NCBI GenBank assembly: GCA_002682825.1
Contig: NOKP01000058.1
Coordinates: 61,896-125,895 of the forward strand
Reading direction: 5' to 3'
DNA length: 64,000 bases
Source of the DNA: Neonectria sp. B-13
Taxonomy: Eukaryota > Ascomycota > Sordariomycetes > Hypocreales > Nectriaceae
Shown: one piece after another, positions 49,756-60,019 of the stretch
Position numbering within the stretch: the stretch's first letter is position 1
Layout of the letters: each line of letters opens with the position of its first letter
Made by a program: the position numbers and the translations under genes
Notes under the pieces: model-generated
What the model was told of the DNA's origin: nothing
The model's input: the letters and a program-made list of their open reading frames with translations, nothing else
The model's database searches: none

Positions 49756-50992
49756 AGATATAATAGTTCTTAGTAGTATATATTTAGAAAAGGGGCTAAA
49801 GGTTAAATAGTATAAAAGAAAATAGAAAAAACAATAATATAATAGGCTTAATACCTAAGCTTAAGATAATAATAACTTAAGGAAATAAAAGTTTCTACTA
49901 TAAAGTTAAGGTATAAGTTTTACTATTCTAATCAGCTAGAAAAGCTAGATCTTAGAAAAGCTAGATCTTAGAAAAGCTAAACCTTAGAAAAGCTAAATCT
50001 TAGAAAAGGCTAAAACCTCTTAGGATAAGAGCTTAGCCTTTATACTTTCTAGACTCTTTATCTTCTATTTAACCTTCTATATAATATAATAATTATACTA
50101 TTAATTATATAAGATAACTATTATCTAAATTATACTATAGTCTAATAAGCTTTTACTAAGCTATATATATAAGCTCTTATTACTATTAAAACTACTGTTT
50201 GAACTACTGTTTCTACTTATTTATAATTGTGCTAAATTATGTGTTTCTTTTGCTTCCTTAACTTTATAGTAGAAACTTTTATCTCCTTAAGTTATTATTA
50301 CCTTAGGCTTAGGTATTAAGCCTATTATACTATTGTTTTTTCTATTTTCTTTTATACTATTTAACCTTTAGCCCCTTCTTTAGGTATATACTACTAAGGA
50401 CTATTATATCTAAATATAAGCTCTTATATAACCTATATAGTAAATTAAAAGAATATTTAAGCCTTATTTCTATACTATAAATTATAGCTTAAAAGTCTAG
50501 CTTAAGGTATATAAAATAGCCTATAATTAATTACTTTAAACCTAAGGAGTTAGTTCAATTAATAGTCTTTAACTATAATATCCTACTATAAGAGGAAATA
50601 TAGTTTAATATAATAATAGCTTAATAAATTATAATAGAATAACTCTTTCTAAAGAGACTAGCTCTAAAGCTAGAAAGGAATAATAATATTACTACTATAA
50701 AGAAGGAGTTCTTTAAGAAGTTATATAATCCTATCTATACCTTATAGATTATAAAGTTAATAGGTAATATTATTCTAATTAATCTATAGCTAAAGGAGTA
50801 ATGTATTAGAAACTAAGGGAATCCTATGTAGAAGGATTTAATAGAGGGAGTTCTATAGAGAGGGCAAAAGTTAATAATTAGGTTTAAAATCTAAAGATTT
50901 ATCCTTCTATTAAGCTTAAGTAAAGAAAATATATAATTTAATGCAATTATAGATAGGTAGAAACAATAGTTTAAATAGTAGTTTTAATAGTA
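49756..50992 (-). mobile_element. Retroposon family B, copy 6
   Basis: Full-length family-B copy adjoining inverted segment A3, interrupted by a miniature family-B copy at 50181-50415. The minisatellite is at about 49938-50008. No target duplication is evident. Confidence 0.82.
50181..50415 (+). mobile_element. Miniature, internally deleted family-B element inside copy 6
   Basis: 235 bp made of the first ~76 bp and last ~160 bp of family B, joined near 50256 with the middle missing. It is flanked by a perfect 12-bp duplication ATAAGCTCTTAT (50169-50180 and 50416-50427) in opposite orientation to its host. It retains more C/G (CTACTGTTTGAACTACTG) than the host copy, so it is younger. Confidence 0.9.
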
Positions 50993-53329
50993 AAAGAGTA
51001 GATTATAATCTATACTTAATATATAATAAGATTATATTATATTATAGTTAGTATATAAAGCTATTAAGACTTATTAAGTTTATTATTATACTATTTTCTA
51101 AAAATAGTCCTACTAAAACTTAGATTAACCTTAGCTAATTATCTAAACTTATCTAACTATATAAAGTATAAAAGCTATATTATAATTAGTATTACTTTAT
51201 AATTATTAGATAGATAGTATTTTAGATTATATATACTTATTATACTATCTTATTTATAGTCTTAGTTAATATTATTAAAGATTAATAGCTAATTACTATT
51301 ATTAGGCTATATAAGCTATTCTATTATACTTATAATAATAATATTAAGATTATTCTTACTATAAGCCTTAAACTAGTTTTAGTCTATATTAGGAATTTAT
51401 CCTTTAAGAATCTAATTAATATAGCTAGTAATACTCTCTCTAAGATAGTCCTTTAACTTACTATTAAACTAAAAGACTAAGTTAAATATAGTCTAATAAT
51501 ACTAAGTAAAATTAATAGTTAGTTATATCTTTCTAATACTATTAAGTCTATATAGTATAAAGATCTTTCTTATCTATTAGAAATATAATTAGTAGAAAAG
51601 AAAGTATTTCTTTAGATTAATAGTATTAAATAGCTTATTAATAAAGTTACTTAATATAAGTATACTATTTAGTCTAAATAGTATCTTATAGGAGCTAAAG
51701 TCTTATAATAATAGATTAATAATACTATAATAAAAAGTAAGAATATAATTTAAGAATATATAATAATTAGGATTAATTAATATTACTTTTTTATAAGACT
51801 GTTTATATATACCTTTATCTATCTAAATATATTCTATAATATAATATACTATCTAATTACTATAGTAATCTTATACTACTTTCTTAACTCTTTTAGACTA
51901 ATATCCTTAAGACTATAAGTAATATTAAAGTAATAGTAATAGCCTTTATTATTAAGGCTAGATTTATTATAATAAAACTCTTTAGCTATTATCTTAGTCT
52001 TTATTATAAGCTTTTTTAATATAGTCTAAATACCTAAGGCATTATTATACACTGGATTAAGAGTAGGTATACCTATCCTAATTGATATTAAGCACTAAAG
52101 ACTATCCTATAGCTAGTTATTGCTTTATACATTCTATACTTAGTTCTAAAGTGCTTTAATAGGGTTATTTACTCTTAGAGTACTATTAATAAATTACTCT
52201 TAAAAGGGTCTAATAGTAATTAGATTAAAGAAGGTAGTAATAGTAAATATAGCCTAGTAAGCTTATTATATCTTAGTAGAGTTAAATAAGTAAAGTATTC
52301 TATAGAGAGAATAGTAACTTATTAAATAGACTATATATTTAGCTTTTTTACTTATTATATATATAAAGCTAGTTAGTTAGCTATACTATAATAAAAGAAG
52401 ATAGATAAGAGCTTATACTTTATAATCTATATTAAAGGAATCTTTTAGTAGAATATCTTTATTATAGCTATTATCCTTTAGAATCTACTTAACTTCCTAT
52501 TTTAGTACTATAGTATTAAATCTACTCTATAACTAGCTATTAATCTTAATCTTATAGCTCTTCTTCTTAAATACCCTTTTAGATAAGAATATATAGATAG
52601 TAATATATTCTTTAATTAATATACTTAGGCAATCTAGTATAATAGTAATTAGGCTACTAGTACTAGTACTATTAATTATATTAAAGTAATTATATAGCTT
52701 AGGTAAAGACTTAGGGTTAATAGTAGATATAAGACTTTATAATATTATTAATAAGGATAAATTATAAATTCTATTTCTATCTAAGGTAAGTAAGTAAATA
52801 TTATTATTAGGTATTATATTTTGTTAATAAAAGGTATAAAAGATTATAAGAATAATAAGCTAGTAGTATAATAAGTATAATATTAATAGACTTAAGTTAT
52901 AATTAGTTACAATTTAAGTAAGAATATAGTAATTAGATAGCTATTAAAGAGGAAGAATTATATTATCTTAGTATATAGTTACTATAATAAAGACTAGATT
53001 TAATAATTAATTATAAGAAAGAAAAGTATACTTAATTATTATCTTTAATAAGAATAAAGCTCTAAGTTTTATATATAATTAATTATATATACTAATTCTA
53101 TATTATTATACTCTTATATTCTTACTTAATAATAAACTAAACCTAGTACTACTAAGGGAGGATATACTTTTATTATTTTTTACTAATATTAGCTTTATAA
53201 TAATTACTATTAAAATTATCTTTACTTTTACTATCCTTAGCCTTTATATTACCCTAACCCTAGATAACCTAAAGAACTCTACTCTATAGTAAGTCCTAGT
53301 CCTAAAGCGCTTAATTCTATATATAGTAA

Positions 53330-53650
53330 TAATCTACTTAAAAAGCTAGAATAGTCTTTTTAAGTCCCTAAAGTAGTCTAATATTCCTATCTAATACCTT
53401 AATAAACTTACTAAGTTCTTATTATTAGCCTTATATAAATATATATCCTTTAGTAAGACTATTATTAAGTTATTACTTAAGAAAGATACTAATATTAAGT
53501 CTAAAGATAAAGCTAGTTAGATATTACTATTATAGGCTGCTTATAGTAAGCATAAGGCTATTGTTAAACTACTACTTAAAAAGTATATTAATATTAAGTC
53601 TAAGAATATAAATAATCTAATATTATTTAACCTTATACTTATTTAATACT
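53330..53650 (+). pseudogene. Ankyrin-repeat fragment
   Basis: The plus strand reads two to three ankyrin repeats with 33-residue spacing: KTIIKLLLKKDTNIKSKDKA, then LLLQAAYSKHKAIVKLLLKK and YINIKSKN. Stops are TAG at Gln/Arg. The 500 bp upstream (52830-53330) is AT-rich with a partly readable frame but no recognised domain. Likely a remnant of an ankyrin-type NLR or ankyrin protein. Confidence 0.65.
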
Positions 53651-54119
53651 TTATACTAACTAACTATAACTAGGTAAAGTTAATAGGTCTTTATTACTAA
53701 AACTGATTACTTAACTATATAAGTAATAAAATAATTAAAAGATTCTAAAGTAAGACTAAGAAAAAGAATAACTTTCTTCTTCTAAAAATAAAAGTATAGA
53801 AAAATAAGAAAAAAGCATTATAAAGTATATTAGTATAACTAAATATTAATTATAATAAGCTAATAGAGGATATAAAGGATAATTATATTCTATCTTATTC
53901 TTTCTAAATTAGAAATTGCATAAGCCTTAAGATTGGAAAACTTATAGTAAGAAGCATTCTTATTTCTACTTAGGCTCTACTAGTTTACTACCTCTAGATT
54001 TACAAATATTATAATAATAACTCTCCCTGAGTTATAACTAATTATAATAGTAGGCTTAGATACCTTTGAACAAATAGGGCAAAATAGCACTAGTAACCAA
54101 ATCTAATGCATCAATAGCA

Positions 54120-54330
54120 AATGCATCCGGGAAATACACAGCATTCAGTCTTCTCACCTTCAATTTAACCCTAATAATTCACGCCTCTTTACTGACATTG
54201 GCACTATCTCTATTCAAGGCCCTGTTTTATCGGGGAAAAATACCACTATACCCCTTGCTAATTGCCTTTCAGGCTTAGGGATTAGTGAAGACGGCTGCTG
54301 GATTATATGGCAGCATTGGAGATATAGTCT
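54120..54330 (+). pseudogene. WD40-NLR C-terminal tail fragment
   Basis: A less mutated version of the tail seen at 23580: LQFNPNNSRLFTDIGTISI, then NTTIPLANCLSGLGISEDG and CWIIWQHW. There are no WD40 blades in front. Coding similarity fades after about 54330 although the frame stays partly open to 54420. Third WD40-NLR end in the window. Confidence 0.72.
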
Positions 54331-54420
54331 CTGTATGCACTAGACTGGTAATAGTCGATGAAGAGAGCGGTATCATCTGCCTAGTTTACTATATAACGCA
54401 AGAATACCTTAAGTAGACAT

Positions 54421-55099
54421 AGGAATAATGGTTTTAAGACCTAGAATCTATAATTATGACAATCTGCGTTACCTATCTCTTATTCATTGTCTTTGAGACT
54501 GAGTTTTGTAAAATGGACTATAAGTTTAAGAAGCGATTGCGGTTAAATCTGTTCTATGATTATACTGTATATAACTGAGGACATTATGCTCTTAAGGATA
54601 AGATACTAAGTTAAGTCATGAGCCCCATCAGCACATCATCCAGCGCAGCATAGCCAGGTCGAAGCTGTAGAGGGTTCAGATCGGACTCGGGTGCAGCCAA
54701 GCGGCTCAAGGCGTCTGGGATGGAGTTCTTCTTGCTAGGCAGGTGGAAGTTCTGTACTGTAACTCGTACTTAGAGCCGTCAGTTCGCTCGGTCGGTGTTC
54801 GAGATCTGGGTCCTTGCGAAGGTGATGGAGGACAACTTTAAATGATGTTCAAGGGCTATGCTGAACTGAAAAAGAAAAAAGAGTGGGAGCATTCCTCTGA
54901 GGGGTTGTATGACATATTCCTAACGAGGAAGTGGGTGGTTATTAGGTATTATGACCTTTAGAGCTCTTAGCTGTATTGAGTCGATCGTAGTGGTTATCTT
55001 GTTGATTGATTCCTTACTCTTTAGACATAGAATTTGAACAAGCCTAAAAACATCCCTAAGTAATACAACCTGCAAATATAGCATAATGCTCATAAAGTT
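54421..55099. other. Spacer, near-normal GC in part, no supported gene
   Basis: 54600-54860 is GC-normal without an open frame of note. The sequence after 55070 may be the degenerate 3' end of the ankyrin gene to the right. Confidence 0.45.
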
Positions 55100-57364
55100 T
55101 TCTTAATAGTAACAGTAGTAGCCACCTAGTTCACACTAAGTCTGCTCCCTTCTTAATAAGAACCCTCACTACTGCCTCATAGCCATTGTTTAAGGCCCAT
55201 GAGAGTGGTGTCATCCGTCCGTATCACTGGCGTTAACGTTTGCTCCCTTCTCGATAAGAAGCCCTACTACTGCCTTATGGCTGTTGTTTAAGGCCCGTAA
55301 GAGTGGTATTGATCTATATTTATTGCTAGTGTTGACATCTGCTCCCTTGTCGATAAGAAGCCTTGCCACTGCCTTATGGCTGTTCTCTAAGGCCCATAAG
55401 AGTGGTGTTCATCTATATTTGCCGTTGGCATTAACATCTACTCCCTTATCGATAAGAAGCCCTACTACTGCCTTATGGCTATTCTCTGAGGCCTATGAAA
55501 GTAACATTTAGCCCCCCTAATCTACCTTATTGATAGTTGTCCCTATCTAGAGAAGCAGCTTGACAATGCTAGCCTGACCATTCTAGGCAGCCTAAGATAG
55601 TAGTATTCAACTTTTATACTCTTTTAAGTCTTTCCTATAGTTTAAACCTTTTATAATATTAACTCTATTATAGATGCTTAAAGGAGAGTTTATAAGAGTA
55701 GTAATAGTATCTTTCTTACTATTGGCTAAAGTGGCAAATAGGAGGTACTTATATCTCTCTTTAAAACAATAAATATATAGATCCTCTTTAAGCCTTATGT
55801 AGATAAGCTCTAAGAATCCTTTTTCTATAAGAAGATAGAAGAGACTTATACCTAGGCTATATTTATAAATCTTAAACTTTTTAAAAAGATTAATAATACT
55901 AATCCAGTTGGGAATAGGAAAACAAGATAGAAACTCATCCTAAGGTACTATATTTACTATAGTATTAGTATAATAGAGAATATACTAACTAGTATACTCT
56001 AAAAACAGATACTCCTTTGAGATTTCTATCTACTTATTGAATTTAGCTTCTAATAGTAGCTTATTAATAGATATATATACTAAGGTATAATTTATATATA
56101 AGTTATAATATTATTTAAGTCTCTTATAGCTTAGGCTCTCTTAATTAAATCTAAGATTAGGCTATAATTTATATAGACTTTTATCTTTAATAAGGAAATC
56201 TTAGATAGATTTATATATAAATTGTATAGTTAGCTATTTAGATTTTATAATCTTAGTAAATCCTTTTAAGGAATTAATAATATATCTATTAATTCTATTA
56301 TTAGTATTTAGGATAGTAATATTTAGGATTTTAGGATTAGCTAGACCCTTCAGTAATAAACCAGACCAAAGAGTATAATAAAACTCTATTAATCATAAAG
56401 GCTACTTTATATAAAGAATCCAAAGGATATAAAGCAAGAGATCCTTTATATTCTCATTATTATACCTTAAAATACCCTTGAATAGTTCACTTAAGTTACT
56501 TAGTATTTTTATAAGTCTCTTTCTTAGAGCTAGTCTACTCTATTTATAATCTTTATTAAGAATATTAATAATAAGAATAATCTATAGGAAAATACTAATA
56601 GCTTTCCTAAGAAGTTAAAGTTATAGCTCTTTAATAAGTATAAGTTCTTTAATTTAGAAGCAGCTTATAATATAGTTTACTAAGTCTTTAATATAATCTA
56701 GCTAGTCCTTTAGTATAAGTTAAATCCCTTATTATATAATAATATAAGGATAATATTAACTAGAGAAATAGATTTAGAGTATAATATGATTATCTATGGA
56801 TTATTCTATTAGATCTTTAAAGTATTAGACTATATTTATAACTTATTGTTTATTATACTTATTAAGAGTATTAATAAAGTAAGTAAATAAGTATTAGCTA
56901 AGGGTAGAAACTGTATTATAAAAAAGGTCCTTTAGGACATTTAAGTAAGGATAGCTATTCTAACTTAGGGAAACAAGGTTAGGATTGTCTAAGACTATCT
57001 AGAGATTAGGATAGCCTTTAAGAAGCTAGAATAGCAAAGATTAGTACATCCCTATGATTAACCTTTCTAGGTATTCTCCCTAAGCATTAAAGAAGAAAGA
57101 AACAGTAATAGAATACTTATAGTAGGCTTTGCTCTTTATGCTTAAGTATATAAACTTTATAATAGTTAACTTACCTATACCCAGCTTACTACTGATCTAT
57201 AAGAAGCTATAATGTTGTATTAATTTTCTAGGATTAAGCTATGCTTGGTAGTTATTATAGTTAAGAAACCATTGATATGTTTTAGCATAGGCAGTTTTAA
57301 TAGTCGATTTACAAGAACCCATCTGGTCAAATTTGAGGGAGTCTAGAAATCAACCTTCTAAACA
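55100..57364 (-). pseudogene. NACHT-ankyrin NLR, RIP-degraded
   Basis: Reads leftward. CLEG and FLDSLKFDQM (57364) is the usual entry to the fungal NACHT. Next comes Walker A, read as KLGIGKLT (57190-57164; expected GKPGxGKST, with Pro and Ser turned to Leu), then VSFFFNA, GEYLERL, IFL with INILNKDYKQ and ALRKRL (about 56600), and YILWILY before the helical linker. From about 55640 to 55110 come at least four 33-residue ankyrin repeats, e.g. NSHKAVVGLLIDKGVDVNA and NSHKAVARLLIDKGADVN, which are the best preserved part. Stops are TAA/TAG/TGA at Gln/Trp. The N-terminal effector domain is not found. Family role: STAND ATPase with ankyrin sensor. Confidence 0.85.
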
Positions 57365-59400
57365 TTATACAATGAACTAAAGGTACAGTCTTAGCTGGCT
57401 AAGGCTGACTTTTACTATAGCTAACCTTATGCTCTAACTATGGAAAGTAAACCATACTCAGCAGTAATTATATTAGAATTACTAAGGCATTCTATAGTAA
57501 GAAAAACTAGAAAGTATACTCTTATTAATAATAATTGCATATAGCTATAAGTACTTAGTAAGTAAGCTACTAAGCAGGCTAGAAAACATTAATATAGAAT
57601 ATTTACCTCTTAATAGCCCTAAAAGTCTAAGTAAGAGTAAAAACAATAGGATTATTCCTTTTAAAGCTATAAAAGTAATACTTTAATGAATAGTAGTCCT
57701 AGGATTGTAACTATAGTGGCAACCTCTTATTGAAAACTGTGCAAGAGATTGCTCAACTGCAGTAAATATTCAGGAGTTATTATTATCTTACTGAAAAGTG
57801 CAACTAACCAGCTAAAGGGATAGCTATATCTAAGTATAAAGTATAAGTATCTTATATGCATTTCCTATCCTACTTAATGCTATAGGTACATCTAAAATAT
57901 GTATTTAGTACTATAGAAATAATAAGAAACTAGACTAAATGCAACTTCCTAGGAAGTTAAAGCCACTTTATAGATAAGGCAATACTTATATAGGCATTAT
58001 TATAACTATATTCAACCTATCTTTACTTATCTAAATCTATTATAATAACTTAGGCTAATAATATTATTCTTATTACTAGAGCTACTAGGGTTTAATATAA
58101 TAAACTTAGGGAAAGAGAAATAAAAGAGAGCTTAACTTATCTTATATTTAACTAATTGAAAGCAATTCTCTACTGTATAAGTTCTATTCTATTCTTATAC
58201 TAAGAGTAAATAAGATCTTAAGCCTTAAGCTATCTCTTATTAATATTAGAAACTTAACTACTCTTTCTACTCTCTATTGTAAGATTGTATAGTAATGCTA
58301 AGTGCACTTAATGAAAAGTAGTTTATTCTTATTATACTAATTGTTTTATTTCTAATGAATATAAAAGCCCTATTAAATATGCTTTACTATCCTATATATA
58401 TAGAGATATAGATAGTTGTTTAATATCTAGTATAAGGACAAATCCCACTAATACCTATTCTAATGATAGTAGGCGCTCTTACCTAATGCATTATAGGAGA
58501 GTAATGCCTTAGACATAGAGCTTTTATATAACAGTTAGAAGTCTAACTACTCTATAAGCCAATCTAGTGAGTCCTATCCTAAGGCTAAGACCTTTATAAA
58601 GTCTTATATGATTCTAGTTGAGAGCTTAACTAAAGTTTAGGTATTAAACATTATTATACCTTTAGTAGTTCTTAATCTAGTAAAGATATTTATATATAAT
58701 ACTATATTATATAATAAGCATATTAACCTTTAATATATCCCTATGGACTATGTTTATAACTGCTTAAACCCACTCTATTGCTAATATTGCCACTCTCTAG
58801 AGCTCCCCCCTAGACATCCTAGTGTCTTATAAATACCCTTAATTATCCAAAGGAGTATATTAATAAAGGACTAAAGACTAACTCCTCTACCTATAAGCAA
58901 CTTGAAAACGGCTAAAGGCTAATAGTGAGTATAAAATTGGTCTAACTCTAAAGATCCTAGTAATAGTAAAAGGATTATTACTATATGTTCTTATTAATAG
59001 TACTTAACTGATGTTAGTTGTTTATTAAAACCCCCCTAAGTACACTCCTATAAGGGAAATATTCCTTTATTATTTAGGGTTATATTAATATAGGTTAAAA
59101 TGATTAATATATAGCCTAGTGCAATAAGCCTCTAGTATTGTTTGAAAATATTAGCCTCAGTTCTAATAGAGGCTGTAATATAGTTTATAAGTTTGTATAT
59201 TTTATAACCTATAGTCTCTTATTTAGATTTAGTGTTTAGCAGATGGTATAGTATGTAATTTAGTTAGTATACTAATACTAGTATGCATTAAACATAGAGA
59301 GCTTTATATATAATACTTGAATTAAGAATATAGACTTAAATATAATATGGACTGGTCTAAGGCTAAGATATATATACTCTATAATTAGTAAAGCTTTATA
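57365..59400. other. AT-rich spacer, nothing recognised
   Basis: The missing N-terminus of the NACHT-ankyrin gene should lie at its left end (57365-58000), but I could not identify a domain. No repeats shared with the rest of the window were noticed. Confidence 0.45.
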
Positions 59401-59403
59401 CTA

Positions 59404-59860
59404 GGAATTTATCCTATTTCTAGGCTTAAGAGGGTCTGATTCTAGGCTTGAAGGGGTCTATTTCTAGGAACATTAAAGGTTGTAATTCTGCAATGTATTA
59501 ATGTATTGCAGCTAGTAATAGGGATTATGTATAGAAAGAAGCTTTTGATTTCTATGTAATAAGGGTCTCACAGGTCGATCTTATAGACCTGGCCGCAGTC
59601 AGAGGCCGGCCTGGGACTAAGGGGTCTATTAGGGCAACATAAGGTTCATTAGGTCATTGAAGGGTCCAATGGTCAGTCCTAGAGCCCGGGCCCGGGCCCG
59701 ATGGGCTGTTGGGGTCCTGTCCCAGCGGTCTGACAGACCCGGGGCCCGGGGGTCAGACAGTCCCGATCAGGCCTGCCTATCCGGGGCTTGTTAGGGTCCC
59801 CGGCAGCAGCCCGAACTCCGACTCTAGGGCCGGAATCCCGTCCTCAAGGTCATCTTATGG
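59404..59860. other. Short GC-rich island with G-rich direct repeats
   Basis: Between two AT-rich blocks. It begins with repeated CTAGGCTT(A/G)A(A/G)(A/G)GGGTCT units (59423-59460), then becomes strongly GC-rich (59560-59850), with AGCCCGGGCCCGGGCCC (from about 59683), several GGGGTC(C/T) and GACAGACCC/GTCAGACAG pairs. No open frame, tRNA or LTR ends recognised. It lies about 160 bp upstream of the long decayed frame at 60020 and could be its promoter or a separate inserted sequence. Confidence 0.6.
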
Positions 59861-60019
59861 TTTGATATAATAACTGAAAGAGGATCCCAGAAATGGTCCC
59901 ACTCACAAAGGCCCCTACCTATTAGCACTAAGAAGACAAATATACATAAGGCTATAAATTTATCTTTCTTTCTATAATAACCACCCTTTGACCCTTATAT
60001 ATAGGCTATCAATATTACA

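Larger units (their letters stand above)
40114..49756 (-). pseudogene. TPR array of segment A3, split into three pieces
   Basis: Kinesin-light-chain-type TPR units on the minus strand at 49556-49381, 41991-41543 and 40500-40350, followed by the degraded tail to 40114. The three pieces join when the gypsy element and family-B copy 5, with their target duplications, are removed. Gln codons are stops throughout. Span coordinates include the inserted elements, annotated separately. Confidence 0.78.
39948..52830 (-). repeat. Long duplicated segment, inverted copy A3, with nested insertions
   Basis: Read leftward from 52830 it matches A1 from the equivalent of 5975. Then come family-B copy 6 (50992-49756), a TPR array split by the gypsy element (49380-41992) and by family-B copy 5 (41542-40501), and finally the shared C-terminal tail ending at 39948. 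Without insertions it is roughly 4 kb. It lacks the SINE, the family-C copy and the LTR element seen in the other copies. Confidence 0.83.

Noticed and set aside
59404..59860. Telomeric repeat tract
   Set aside because: GGG-containing motifs occur but there is no TTAGGG tandem array.
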